Source: Streptomyces griseomycini (GTDB lineage Bacteria > Actinomycetota > Actinomycetes > Streptomycetales > Streptomycetaceae). Taken from it: a stretch of DNA of 64,000 nt. Positions 41,836 to 50,047 of this stretch are shown piece by piece (the first letter of the stretch is position 1; every line of letters starts with the position of its first letter). The DNA is taken from the NCBI RefSeq assembly GCF_014203535.1, contig NZ_JACHJI010000007.1, positions 310,001 to 374,000 on the forward strand, written 5' to 3'. The notes under the pieces were generated by a model. The model worked only from the letters and a program-made list of their open reading frames with translations. It ran no database searches and was not told the origin of the DNA. The position numbers and the translations under genes are program-made.

Positions 41836-42411
41836 ATGGCTGTAAGCCTGTCCAAGGGTGGCAACGTCTCGCTCACCAAGGAGGCTCCGGGCCTGACCGC
41901 CGTCACCGTGGGCCTCGGCTGGGACGTCCGCACCACCACCGGCACGGACTTCGACCTCGACGCGTCGGCGATCGCGGTCAACCCGCAGGGCAAGGTCTAC
42001 TCCGACGCCCACTTCGTCTTCTTCAACAACAAGCAGACCCCGGACAACAGCATCGTCCACACCGGTGACAACCGCACCGGTGAGGGCGCCGGCGACGACG
42101 AGGCGATCAACGTCAACCTCGCCGCGCTCCCGGCCGACATCGACAAGATCGTCTTCCCGGTCTCGATCTACGACGCCGAGAACCGCAGCCAGAACTTCGG
42201 CCAGGTGCGCAACGCCTACATCCGCATCATCAACCAGGCCGGCGGCGCCGAGATCGCCCGCTACGACCTGTCGGAGGACGCCGCCACCGAGACCGCCATG
42301 GTCTTCGGCGAGCTGTACCGCAACGGCGCGGAGTGGAAGTTCCGCGCGGTCGGCCAGGGCTACGCCTCGGGCCTGGCCGGCATCGCCCAGGACTTCGGCG
42401 TGAACGTCTGA
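41836..42411 (+). CDS. terD: TerD-family protein
   Basis: A 191-residue TerD/CABP protein: MAVSLSKGGNVSLTKEAPGL, VGLGWDVRTTTGTDFDLDAS, DAHFVFFNNKQTPDNSIVHT, GDNRTGEGAGDDEAINVNLA, FPVSIYDAENRSQNFGQVRN. The conserved acidic residues bind calcium. Such proteins are linked to tellurite and stress tolerance and to development in Streptomyces. AAGGGA lies 12 bases before the ATG, and a terminator follows at 42444, so it is probably monocistronic. Confidence 0.96.
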   Translation: MAVSLSKGGNVSLTKEAPGLTAVTVGLGWDVRTTTGTDFDLDASAIAVNPQGKVYSDAHFVFFNNKQTPDNSIVHTGDNRTGEGAGDDEAINVNLAALPADIDKIVFPVSIYDAENRSQNFGQVRNAYIRIINQAGGAEIARYDLSEDAATETAMVFGELYRNGAEWKFRAVGQGYASGLAGIAQDFGVNV

Positions 42412-42443
42412 CGGACGCCCCTCCCGAAGCAGCCGCTTCCGCA

Positions 42444-42482
42444 GGAGCCCCCGGCCACGGTGAGGACGGGCCCGGGGGCTCC
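42444..42482 (+). terminator. Terminator after terD
   Basis: An 11-bp perfect stem (42444-42454 with 42472-42482) with a 17-base loop lies 33 bases after the terD stop. A weaker GC hairpin follows near 42490-42535. Confidence 0.65.
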
Positions 42483-42603
42483 GGCACGCGGTGAGGCCCC
42501 TCCCCTCCTCTCCCGGAAGGGCGGGGCCCTCCCCCGTACGACGGAGACGGTCCGTCCCGGCGGACGAAGCCCCGCGGTACCGCCCGCCGGCAGCGTGTCC
42601 GTC

Positions 42604-43110
42604 ATGACGACAGCGACCGCAGCCCTCCCCGCCGCTCCTCCCGCACCCGTCTGGGCCCGCCGCGCCGCTCACGCCATCGCGCTGTGCGCCCTCCCCTCCG
42701 GCCTGTGGCGCATCGCCATGGCCTCCGGTGTCCCCGTGGGCTACAGCGACCAGGTGCTGCGCGACGTCTTCGCCATCCCCGGCTGGGGCGTCGCCTACGT
42801 CGTCGGCCTCTCCGTGGTCACCGAGCTGGCCGCCCTGTTCCCGCTGCTGCTCGTCACCGACCGGTGGCGTCCCCTGCGCCCCCGAACCCTCGCCGCGCTG
42901 GCCCGGACCGCCTCCGGCGTCCTGGTCCTGGTGGCCCTGTGGCAGCTCGCGGTCGCCCTCTCCGTCGAGAGCCGGACGTACCTGTCGAGCGGTACGGCCC
43001 ACACCGTCTGGGCCGCCGCCTTCGCCCCGCTGTTCGCCGTCCCGGTCCTGATGACCGCGGTGACCTGGTCGTACACGAAGCGGCACCGGGCAGGGGGACA
43101 GCACGTCTAG
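42604..43110 (+). CDS. Four-helix integral membrane protein
   Basis: A 168-residue protein with four likely membrane helices: AAHAIALCALPSGLWRIAMA, GWGVAYVVGLSVVTELAALF, LARTASGVLVLVALWQLAVA and WAAAFAPLFAVPVLMTAVTW. No family recognised. CAGCGT ends 7 bases before the ATG (possible leaderless start). Its TAG stop overlaps the convergent peptidase stop in a shared CTAG. Confidence 0.75.
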   Translation: MTTATAALPAAPPAPVWARRAAHAIALCALPSGLWRIAMASGVPVGYSDQVLRDVFAIPGWGVAYVVGLSVVTELAALFPLLLVTDRWRPLRPRTLAALARTASGVLVLVALWQLAVALSVESRTYLSSGTAHTVWAAAFAPLFAVPVLMTAVTWSYTKRHRAGGQHV

Positions 43111-44540
43111 GGGTGCTCCGGTCTTCCCTCCCCGTACAGCCAGTCCGCCCAGATCCCGGCGAAGTCCTCGTCCGGGGCCGACCTCTCCACGTACGCGGTG
43201 AAGTCGCCGGTGTCCGCGTTGCCGTGGCGGTGCTCCTCCGCCCAGCCGCGCAGGAGGGCGCGGAAGGGGCCGTCGCCGACCGTCTGCCGGATCTTGTGCA
43301 GGACCATCGCGCCGCGCTGGTAGACGGGGACGCCGGAGATGTGCGCCGCGTCGGGCGGTCGCGCCGGCGGGAACGACCACAGCGCCTCGTCCGCCTCCGC
43401 GCCGCGGAGACGGTCACCCGCGTACAGCGCGTCGAAGGCCTGCTGCGCGGTGCCGCCGCCGTGGTCCTCCTCCCACAGCCACTCCGCGTAGGTCGCGAAG
43501 CCCTCGCTGAGCCACATGTCCCGCCAGGTCTCCGGGGTGACGGAGTCGCCGTACCACTGGTGGGCGATCTCGTGGACCACCAGCCCGATGCCGGGGGCGC
43601 CGGGGAAGACCGGGCGGTTCTGGGTCTCCAGGGCGTACCCGGCGTCCCCGGGGCGCTCCACGATCGCGCCCGTGGAGGAGAAGGGGTACGGGCCGAAGGT
43701 CCGCTCCGCCCACGCCATGACCTCGGGGAGCCGCGCCAGGACCGCGCGGCTCGCCGCGGCCTGGTCCGGGTCGACCGCCGTGTACACGGGCAGACCGCCG
43801 GCGGTCGTGGTGCGGTCGACGTCGTACCGGCCGATGGCGAGCGTGGCGAGGTAGCTCGCCATCGGCTCGGTGGTGCGCCAGCGGTAGGTCGTGCGGTTCC
43901 CCTGCGTCTCCTCGCCGTCCGGCTCCCCGTTGGACACCGCCCGCAGCCCCTCCGGCACGGTCACCGCCAGGGCGTACGTCGCCTTGTCGGAGGGGTGGTG
44001 GTTGCCGGGGAACCAGGTCATCGACCCCGTCGGCTGCCCCAGGGCCAGCGCGCCGTCGGCGGTGCGCAGCCAGCCCTCCTCGGAGCCGTCCGGGTCGGTG
44101 ACGGTCACGGGGGCGCCGGAGTAGCGGACGGTGACGCGGAAGCGCGCGCCGCGGTCGAGCCCGTCGCGCGGGCGGACCGTCAGCTCCTGGCCGGCGCGGT
44201 GCCGGCGCGCGGCCGCGCCGTCGACGGTGACCTCCCCGACGTCCAGGCCCTCGAGGTCGAGGTTGAACGCGGAGAGGTCCCGGGTCGCGCGGGCGGTGAG
44301 CGTCGCGGTGCCGGTCAGGCGGTGGGCGCCGGGGTCGTAGGCGAGGTCGAGGGCGTAGTGGACGACGTCGTAACCGCCGTTGCCCGCCTTCGGGAAGTAC
44401 GGGTCGCGGACCCCGTTCGCACCGGGAGTGACGCCACCACCGCCGCCGCCGCACGCGGTCGCCACCACGGCGAGCAGGACGAGGCCGACGGCGGTGGACG
44501 CACGGGAACGGGGGGTACGACGGGAGCGGCGGGGGCGCAC
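43107..44540 (-). CDS. M1-family zinc metallopeptidase lipoprotein
   Basis: A 477-residue M1 aminopeptidase-like enzyme. The signal peptide ends in a lipobox (VGLVLLAVVATAC, Cys near 30), so it is surface-anchored. An N-terminal beta domain (YDVVHYALDLAYDPGAHRLTGTATL) is followed by the zinc site HEIAHQWYG near 321 with the distal Glu in MWLSEGFATYAEW. The substrate-binding GxMEN motif is replaced by YALETQNRPVF. The C-terminal domain is short compared with full M1 enzymes. TAGGAT ends 6 bases before the GTG at 44540, so a leaderless start is likely. Confidence 0.93.
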   Translation of the reverse strand: MRPRRSRRTPRSRASTAVGLVLLAVVATACGGGGGGVTPGANGVRDPYFPKAGNGGYDVVHYALDLAYDPGAHRLTGTATLTARATRDLSAFNLDLEGLDVGEVTVDGAAARRHRAGQELTVRPRDGLDRGARFRVTVRYSGAPVTVTDPDGSEEGWLRTADGALALGQPTGSMTWFPGNHHPSDKATYALAVTVPEGLRAVSNGEPDGEETQGNRTTYRWRTTEPMASYLATLAIGRYDVDRTTTAGGLPVYTAVDPDQAAASRAVLARLPEVMAWAERTFGPYPFSSTGAIVERPGDAGYALETQNRPVFPGAPGIGLVVHEIAHQWYGDSVTPETWRDMWLSEGFATYAEWLWEEDHGGGTAQQAFDALYAGDRLRGAEADEALWSFPPARPPDAAHISGVPVYQRGAMVLHKIRQTVGDGPFRALLRGWAEEHRHGNADTGDFTAYVERSAPDEDFAGIWADWLYGEGRPEHP

Positions 44541-44623
44541 TCCGTGATCCTACGGAGGCGCGGCGGCGACGCCCGCCAGGTGCCCGTGCGGGCGGGCGTG
44601 CCGTGTCGTGACACCATCACCCC

Positions 44624-45124
44624 GTGCTCGACATCGGCTACGCCCTCTCCAACCGCTTCCCCGATCCGCCGCAGACCGACTACCGCCGCGCGGACGTCCA
44701 CGCCCTGCGCCACGACCTGTTCTGCGGTGACGTCTACCTCGCCGACACCGAGACGGACCGCGAGGTGTCCACGGCCTGGGGATGGGTGCCGGTGCTCGAC
44801 TTCGCCTGGGCGCTGTGCGACATCGTGGAGCACATCGACCGGGACCCGGCGGGCTCCCGGGCCTCCCGCCCCCAGCGGGCCGAGCTGGACTTCACCGAGT
44901 CCACCGACCGCCTGCTCTTCGAGCGCCGCTTCGGGTGGGTGGACATCGAGGCGGAGTGGCTGCCGGCCGGCGAGCCCCCGCTGACCTTCTCCCACGCCGA
45001 ACTCCGCCGCGAGGCCCGCGACTTCCTGCACGACCTGCTCGCCGACCTGATCGACCTGCACGAGGACCTCGGCGAGAACCCGGCCGTCTGGACCCTCCAG
45101 GCCCGCTTCCCGAGGATCCCCTGA
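44624..45124 (+). CDS. Hypothetical protein
   Basis: A 166-residue acidic protein: MLDIGYALSNRFPDPPQTDY, DVHALRHDLFCGDVYLADTE, STAWGWVPVLDFAWALCDIV, LLFERRFGWVDIEAEWLPAG, RDFLHDLLADLIDLHEDLGE. Balanced composition and strong codon bias support a real gene. No family or function recognised; it resembles small cytoplasmic immunity-like or DUF proteins. CACCAT ends 6 bases before the GTG, a possible leaderless start. Divergent from the M1 peptidase. Confidence 0.75.
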   Translation: MLDIGYALSNRFPDPPQTDYRRADVHALRHDLFCGDVYLADTETDREVSTAWGWVPVLDFAWALCDIVEHIDRDPAGSRASRPQRAELDFTESTDRLLFERRFGWVDIEAEWLPAGEPPLTFSHAELRREARDFLHDLLADLIDLHEDLGENPAVWTLQARFPRIP

Positions 45125-45301
45125 CCGCTCCCGCTCACACGGTGCGGCGCCCCTCCCGGGAGCGGCACCGGACCGGAGGGAGGAACCAGTGGTGCCGGCG
45201 GGCCGTCCGCCCCGGCGCGCCGTCCGGCGGAACGCCTCGGGCCGGGCGCACGGGGCCGGTACGAGGACCGGGGCCCGGTCCCCCGCCCGCCTGGGCCCCG
45301 C

Positions 45302-45994
45302 TCAGCCCTCCACCCTGATCCCCATCTCCCCCGCCAGCACCGGTGCCAGGTCCAGCAGCTGGGCCGTGCTGATCACCGCCCCCGACAGCCGGTCCACCCC
45401 CCTCGCGATCTCCAGCGAGGCGGCGCCCCGCAGGTCGACGTCCTTCAGCGCGGCCCCCGAGAGGTCCGCGCCCTTCAGCGCGCAGTCCACGAACTCCACG
45501 CGCTCCAGCCGGGCCCCGCCGAAGTCCGGTTCGACCAGGACGCAGCCCTCGAACACGACGTCCTTGAGCCGGGCCGAGCGCAGGTTCAGGAAGTCGATCT
45601 TGCCGCCCCGGACCAGCACCCGCTCCAGCACCGCCCCGTGCAGCTGCGTCCCCCCGAGACGCGCGTCGGTCACCTCGACGTCCCGCAGGGTCGCCTCGGC
45701 CAGGTCCGTGCCCACGCCCCGGACGCCGGTGAGGGCCGAGTCCAGCACCCGCGCCCGGGACAGCCGCGTCCCGTCCAGCGCGCACCCCGTCAGCACGCAG
45801 TCCAGGAAGCGCGCCCCCGCGCCGACCTGCCCGGAGAGGTCCGCCTCGCGGAACTCCAGCCCGTCGTAGTCCCCGTCCGGCTCCAGTCCGTCCCCCTCGA
45901 ACCGCTCCGGCGCGGGCAGCCTCAGCTCCGGGCGCCGCGCCCCCTTCGTCCCCGTACCACCCGTCGCGCTCCGCTCCCTCGCCATGCCCACCAT
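45302..45994 (-). CDS. Pentapeptide-repeat protein
   Basis: A 230-residue protein with repeated A(D/N)LXX-like units forming a right-handed beta helix: FREADLSGQVGAGARFLDCV, LTGCALDGTRLSRARVLDSA, TDLAEATLRDVEVTDARLGG, LKGADLSGAALKDVDLRGAA. Some such proteins mimic DNA and inhibit gyrase; most have no known role. The ATG at 45994 has GGTGGGG upstream; alternatives are 46015 and 45985. C-terminal helical cap VISTAQLLDLAPVLAGEMG. Confidence 0.88.
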   Translation of the reverse strand: MVGMARERSATGGTGTKGARRPELRLPAPERFEGDGLEPDGDYDGLEFREADLSGQVGAGARFLDCVLTGCALDGTRLSRARVLDSALTGVRGVGTDLAEATLRDVEVTDARLGGTQLHGAVLERVLVRGGKIDFLNLRSARLKDVVFEGCVLVEPDFGGARLERVEFVDCALKGADLSGAALKDVDLRGAASLEIARGVDRLSGAVISTAQLLDLAPVLAGEMGIRVEG

Positions 45995-46120
45995 GCTGCA
46001 CCCCACCACCGACAATCCCGCTGACCTGCGGAAACCCCGCGCATGTCACATCTCGGGGCCCTCGACGAGTCGTAGCAGCGGACAACCCGAAGGCGACCCC
46101 GAGCAAGGGAGACCCCCGTC

Positions 46121-47281
46121 ATGCACCGCATCACCGTCGTCGGAGGCGGCTTCGCCGGACTCACCGCGGCCATCACCGCCGCCGAGGCGGGCGCCAAGGT
46201 CACCGTCCACGAGGCCCACCACACCCTCGGCGGCCGGGCCCGCACCGCCGAGGGCCCGTACCGGACGAACGAGGGGCCGCACGCCCTCTACAACGGCGGC
46301 CCGCACTGGTCCTGGCTCCGCCGGCGCGGCCTCATCGGACCGCTCGCCCCGATCCCGCCCCTGGAGGTGGCCCGGCTGCGGCTGCGCCACCGGGGCGCGC
46401 TGCGCCGCACCCCGCCCTTCGCGATGCTGAAGCTGCTGCGCCGCGGCGGCGCGCAGGCGCCCGTGGACACCGATTTCCTCACCTGGGCCACCGGCGTCGC
46501 CGGCGAGGAGGCCGCGCGGGCCGCCGCGCACTACTCCGCGGTCGCGCTGTTCCACCACGACCCGGGCTCCCTGTCCGCCGCGTTCGTGCAGGAACGCCTC
46601 CGCCGTGCCACCAAGCTGCCCCCGGAGGCGCACTACCCGCGCGGCGGCTGGGGCGCGCTCATCGACCGGATGGCCGCCCGCGCCTGGAACCTGGGCGTGC
46701 GGATGGAGACCCTGTCCCGCGTCGACACCCTGCCCACCGACACCCCGGTCGTCGTCGCCACCTCCCTCGACTCCGCCCGCCGCCTCCTCGGCGACTCCTC
46801 GCTGACCTGGCCGAGCGGCCGTACCGTCCTGGTCGACCTCGCCGTGCGCTCCCGGCGCGGGGACGCGTTCGTCGTGTCCGACCTGGACGCGCCGGGCTGG
46901 CTGGAGCGGTTCACCGCCCAGGACCGCACCCTCGCCCCGGCCGGCGAGCAGCTGATCCAGGGACAGATCCCCGTCGCCCCGCACGAGTCCAAGGCCGACG
47001 GCGTCACGCGCGCCGAGGAACTGCTGGACCTGGGGTTCGAGGGCTGGCGCGAGCGGGTCACCTGGCGGCGGGAGGCGCTGGCGAACGGGCGGACCGGCGC
47101 CGTCGACCTGCCCGGCACCAGCTGGCGCGACCGGCCCGCCGTCGACCGCGGCGACGGCGTCTACCTCGTCGGCGACCAGGTCGCCGCGCCCGGCGTGCTC
47201 GCGGAGGTCTCCTTCAACAGCGCCCTGACGGCCGTCTCCCTCGCCCTCGGCCGGCGCGAGCTCGACCTCGAGCGCGCTTGA
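46121..47281 (+). CDS. FAD-dependent phytoene desaturase-like oxidoreductase
   Basis: A 386-residue NAD(P)/FAD-binding protein. The dinucleotide-binding motif ITVVGGGFAGLTAAITAAEA is at residues 4-23 and LGGRARTAEGPYRTNEGPHAL is the amine-oxidase/phytoene-desaturase second motif. The C-terminal FAD motif is DGVYLVGDQVAAPGVLAEVS. No carotenoid genes adjoin, so the substrate is unknown. GGGAG lies upstream of the ATG at 46121. Its stop lies inside the duplicated segment of the next gene's promoter. Confidence 0.88.
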   Translation: MHRITVVGGGFAGLTAAITAAEAGAKVTVHEAHHTLGGRARTAEGPYRTNEGPHALYNGGPHWSWLRRRGLIGPLAPIPPLEVARLRLRHRGALRRTPPFAMLKLLRRGGAQAPVDTDFLTWATGVAGEEAARAAAHYSAVALFHHDPGSLSAAFVQERLRRATKLPPEAHYPRGGWGALIDRMAARAWNLGVRMETLSRVDTLPTDTPVVVATSLDSARRLLGDSSLTWPSGRTVLVDLAVRSRRGDAFVVSDLDAPGWLERFTAQDRTLAPAGEQLIQGQIPVAPHESKADGVTRAEELLDLGFEGWRERVTWRREALANGRTGAVDLPGTSWRDRPAVDRGDGVYLVGDQVAAPGVLAEVSFNSALTAVSLALGRRELDLERA

Positions 47282-47300
47282 CCTCACGCGCTTGACCTCA
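47273..47300. repeat. 14-bp tandem duplication at the SoxR-type promoter
   Basis: CGCGCTTGACCTCA occurs twice in a row (47273-47286, 47287-47300). Each copy carries TTGACC and the first operator half-site, and the first copy includes the stop codon of the upstream gene. Confidence 0.9.
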
Positions 47301-47322
47301 AGTGTGCTCGAGGTCGAAGGGT
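47292..47322 (+). promoter_or_regulatory. SoxR-type promoter and operator
   Basis: TTGACC (47292-47297) and AAGGGT (47317-47322) are 19 bases apart, the long spacer typical of MerR-family activation. The spacer holds CCTCAAGTGTGCTCGAGG (47296-47313), close to the SoxR box CCTCAAGTTAACTTGAGG. From memory the S. coelicolor orthologue position (SCO4266) is a SoxR target induced by redox-active compounds. Confidence 0.75.
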
Positions 47323-47371
47323 GGGGTCGTCGTGACGGAGACGATCCACCGCACCCACGGGGGGACCCCAC

Positions 47372-48346
47372 ATGCACGCCATCCGCCTGCACGCCTTCGG
47401 CCCGGCCGAGAACCTCCTCCACGAGGAGGTCGAGGACCCGCTGCCGGGCCCGGGACAGGTCCGCGTCGCCGTACGGGCGGCCGGAGTCCACCTCCTGGAC
47501 ACGGCCCTGCGGCAGGGCGTGCGGGGCCCCGCCCCGGCCCTGGCCACCCTGCCGACCGTCCCCGGCCGCGAGGTCGCCGGAGTCGTGGACGCCGTCGGCG
47601 AGGGCACGCCCGCCGACTGGCTCGGCAAGCGGGTCGTCGCCCACCTCGGCTTCGCCCCCGGAGGCTACGCGGAGCTGGCCGTCACCGACGCCGACCGCCT
47701 GCACGAGGTCCCGGAACGGCTCGACTTCGCCGCGGCCGTCGCCATGATCGGCACGGGCCGTACGGCGATGGGCGTCGTGCAGTTCGCCGAACCCGGCCCG
47801 GGCGACGTGGTCGTCGTCCCCGCCGCGGCGGGCGGCATCGGCACCCTCCTCGTGCAGTACGCCAAGAACGCCGGCGCCACCGTCATCGGCCTGGCCGGCG
47901 GCCCCGCGAAGACGGCCCGGGTGGCGGCGGGCGGCGCCGACCTCGCCGTCGACTACACGGCCCCGGAGTGGATCGAACGGCTCGACGGCCACCGGGGCGA
48001 GGTCACCGTCGTGTACGACGGCGTGGGCGGCGACGTCGCCCGCGCGCTGGTCGGTCTCCTCGCGCCCGGCGGCCGGCACGTCGTGTTCGGCTGGTCGGCC
48101 GAGGGCGTCGACAGCGACAGCCCCCACCTCGTCGAGGGCGTCTCCACGAACGTCCTCGGGCCCGCGATGATGCGGAAGGCCGGCGGCCCCGACCCCGTGC
48201 GCACCCTCGAACTGCGCGCCCTCGCCGAGGCCGCCGGAGGCCGGCTCACCCCCGCCGTCCACCGCTTCCCCCTCGCCGAGGCCGCGGCCGCCCACCGGGC
48301 CCTGGAGAACAGGCGCACGACCGGAAAGGTCGTCCTGGAGCCGTAG
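47372..48346 (+). CDS. Zinc-binding-type quinone oxidoreductase, SoxR regulon
   Basis: A 324-residue medium-chain reductase of the quinone-oxidoreductase type: MHAIRLHAFGPAENLLHEEV, PGPGQVRVAVRAAGVHLLDT, VPGREVAGVVDAVGEG, and the NADPH motif VVVPAAAGGIGTLLVQYAKN. The structural-zinc cysteines are absent, as in quinone reductases. It probably reduces quinones or other redox-active compounds with NADPH. The SoxR-type promoter 50 bases upstream supports a role in protection from redox-cycling antibiotics. Confidence 0.92.
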   Translation: MHAIRLHAFGPAENLLHEEVEDPLPGPGQVRVAVRAAGVHLLDTALRQGVRGPAPALATLPTVPGREVAGVVDAVGEGTPADWLGKRVVAHLGFAPGGYAELAVTDADRLHEVPERLDFAAAVAMIGTGRTAMGVVQFAEPGPGDVVVVPAAAGGIGTLLVQYAKNAGATVIGLAGGPAKTARVAAGGADLAVDYTAPEWIERLDGHRGEVTVVYDGVGGDVARALVGLLAPGGRHVVFGWSAEGVDSDSPHLVEGVSTNVLGPAMMRKAGGPDPVRTLELRALAEAAGGRLTPAVHRFPLAEAAAAHRALENRRTTGKVVLEP

Positions 48347-48430
48347 GACCCGCCCACGGGTCCGGGCGAGCCGCGCGGCAGCCCGTCAATCCACGTGCCC
48401 CGGCTTCCGTACCCCACTACCGTGCGAGAA

Positions 48431-49318
48431 ATGATCGACGTTCCCGAGGAACTCGCCGCCGCCCAGGAGAAGTTCAACAAGGAGGCCGGCCGGGCCTTCA
48501 TCGCCGCCCTGCCGGACCTCGCCGCCGCCTTCCTGGACCGCTGGGACCTGCGCGTCACCGGGGCGCCCATGCACGGCGTGAGCGCCCTGGTCCTGCCGGT
48601 CGACCGCGCGGACGGCACCCCGGCCGTGCTGAAGCTCCAGATCCGCGACCACGAGAGCGAGGGCGAACCGGTCGCCCTGCGCCTGTGGAACGGCGACGGA
48701 GCGGTCCGCCTGCTCGACCACGACGAACCCACCGGCACCATGCTCCTGGAACGCCTCGACGCCTCCCGGATGCTCGCCCACCAGCCCGACGTGCACGAGG
48801 GCGTCCTGGTGATCGCCCGCCTCCTCGCCCACCTCCACGCCACCCCGGCGCCCGAGGGCATGCGCCACCTCGGCGACATGGCCGCGTCCATGCTGGAGCG
48901 GACGCCCGCGGCGCTGGACCGGATCCCGGACCCGGCGGCCCGCCGCCTCGTCGCCGACTGCGCGGCCGCCGTACGGGAGGTCGCCGGCGAACCCGGCGAC
49001 CGCCTGCTGCACTGGGATCTGCACGACGAGAACGTCCTCGCCGCCGACCGCGCGCCCTGGCTCGCCATCGACCCCAAGCCACTGGCCGGCGACCCCGGCT
49101 TCGACCTCTGGCCCGCCCTGGCCAACAACTTCGACGCCGGCGACGTCCACTGGCGCTTCGACGCCATGACCGACGTCCTCGGCCTCGACCGCGCGCGGGC
49201 GCGCGCGTGGACGTACGGACGGCTGCTGCAGAACTGCCTGTGGGAGATCGAGGACGGCCGTCCCCTGGACGAGAACGACCTGGAGATCGCCCGCCGCCTG
49301 CGCGGCCGTACGGCGTAG
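48431..49318 (+). CDS. Aminoglycoside/hydroxyurea-type phosphotransferase family
   Basis: A 295-residue protein kinase-like fold enzyme resembling streptomycin 6-phosphotransferase (APH(6)) and hydroxyurea phosphotransferase: PAVLKLQIRDHESEGEPVAL (ATP lysine), TMLLERLDASRMLAHQPDVH, catalytic loop LLHWDLHDENVLAADRAPWL and metal motif AIDPKPLAGDPGFDLW. The real substrate is unknown and resistance should not be assumed. TACCGT ends 7 bases before the ATG at 48431; an in-frame GTG at 48422 is less likely. Confidence 0.88.
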   Translation: MIDVPEELAAAQEKFNKEAGRAFIAALPDLAAAFLDRWDLRVTGAPMHGVSALVLPVDRADGTPAVLKLQIRDHESEGEPVALRLWNGDGAVRLLDHDEPTGTMLLERLDASRMLAHQPDVHEGVLVIARLLAHLHATPAPEGMRHLGDMAASMLERTPAALDRIPDPAARRLVADCAAAVREVAGEPGDRLLHWDLHDENVLAADRAPWLAIDPKPLAGDPGFDLWPALANNFDAGDVHWRFDAMTDVLGLDRARARAWTYGRLLQNCLWEIEDGRPLDENDLEIARRLRGRTA

Positions 49319-49339
49319 GGGGATGCCGGGCCGAAAGAG

Positions 49340-49370
49340 GTCCCGGGCCGGAGCGGGTCCGGCCCGGGAC
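49340..49370 (-). terminator. Terminator of tRNA-Thr
   Basis: A 13-bp perfect stem (49340-49352 with 49358-49370) and 5-base loop lie just downstream of the tRNA on the minus strand, followed by CTCTTTC. It is also convergent with the kinase gene ending at 49318. Confidence 0.8.
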
Positions 49371-49378
49371 TCGGCTGG

Positions 49379-49452
49379 AGCCCCCTGTCGGATTCGAACC
49401 GACGACCTGCTGTTTACAAGACAGCTGCTCTGACCATCTGAGCTAAGGAGGC
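49379..49452 (-). tRNA. tRNA-Thr (anticodon UGU)
   Basis: Minus-strand sequence folds as a tRNA: acceptor stem GCCTCCT pairs with AGGGGGC (one G-U), D arm AGCTCAGATGGTCAGAGC-like, anticodon stem GCTGT/ACAGC with loop CTTGTAA (anticodon TGT), and the T loop GGTTCGAATCC. The discriminator is T and CCA is encoded at 49376-49378. Confidence 0.97.
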
Positions 49453-49539
49453 ACCGCGCGGCGCGCGCGAAGGCTGGTCCACTGTACACAGAGCCGGTTT
49501 CGCCGGGCCACGCACTTGGGGGAGTCGGCCCCCGCCCGC

Positions 49540-49953
49540 TCACTCCAGCTCGTACGCGAAGGTGTACGCCACCTCCGTCTCCCCGTGCCGGTAGGTGAAC
49601 CCGCCCGTGCCGCGCAGCCCCGTCAGTCCCTCGGTGCCCGATCCCTCGACGACCTCGAAGGAGCAGTGCACGGTGCCGTCGGCCTCGAACCGCCCGCGCT
49701 CCTCGAGGACGAAGGTCCCCTCGCGCCCGTCGACCCGGCCGCCGACGAGTTCCATGCCCGCGAAGGTGCCGGTCGTCCCGGTCAGGTAGGCGATCGCGTA
49801 GTCGCAGGTCGTGGCCCCGGCCTCGATGCCGCCCGAGAACGCGTTGGTGACCGTGGCGTGCGCGAGCCGGGGGTGGGCGCCTTCCGGGGTGACGGGTTCC
49901 TCCTTCCAGCCGGCGAAGGTGAAGTGGCCGGTGGTGGTCCGGGTGACGGGCAT
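49540..49953 (-). CDS. DUF3224 domain protein
   Basis: A 137-residue protein matching DUF3224: TGHFTFAGWKEEPVTPEGA, ATVTNAFSGGIEAGATTCDY, AIAYLTGTTGTFAGMELVGG, GTFVLEERGRFEADGTVHCS, GGFTYRHGETEVAYTFAYEL. A compact beta-barrel of unknown function. The ATG at 49953 has AAGGGAA 6 bases upstream; upstream in-frame codons are not coding-like. Divergent from a WYL regulator with a perfect 16-bp-arm palindrome between, so it is probably that regulator's target. Confidence 0.9.
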   Translation of the reverse strand: MPVTRTTTGHFTFAGWKEEPVTPEGAHPRLAHATVTNAFSGGIEAGATTCDYAIAYLTGTTGTFAGMELVGGRVDGREGTFVLEERGRFEADGTVHCSFEVVEGSGTEGLTGLRGTGGFTYRHGETEVAYTFAYELE

Positions 49954-49998
49954 GGGTGTTCCCTTCTGGTGCCTGCTCTGGCCTGTGGACCCACCCTT

Positions 49999-50035
49999 CC
50001 GCCCGTACCTGACACCTCCTGTCAGGTACGGGCGG
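49999..50035. promoter_or_regulatory. Long palindromic operator between DUF3224 and the WYL regulator
   Basis: A perfect inverted repeat with 16-bp arms (49999-50014 and 50020-50035) and a 5-base centre. The inner half-site is GTACCTGACA. Its right end abuts GAGAAT (50035-50040), the probable -10 of the regulator, 7 bases before its ATG. Regulator autocontrol and DUF3224 control are both likely. Confidence 0.75.
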
Positions 50036-50047
50036 AGAATGGCCCCC

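Noticed and set aside
48431..49318. Calling the kinase-like gene an antibiotic resistance determinant
   Set aside because: The family is broad and chromosomal copies often have unknown substrates; no cluster context supports resistance.
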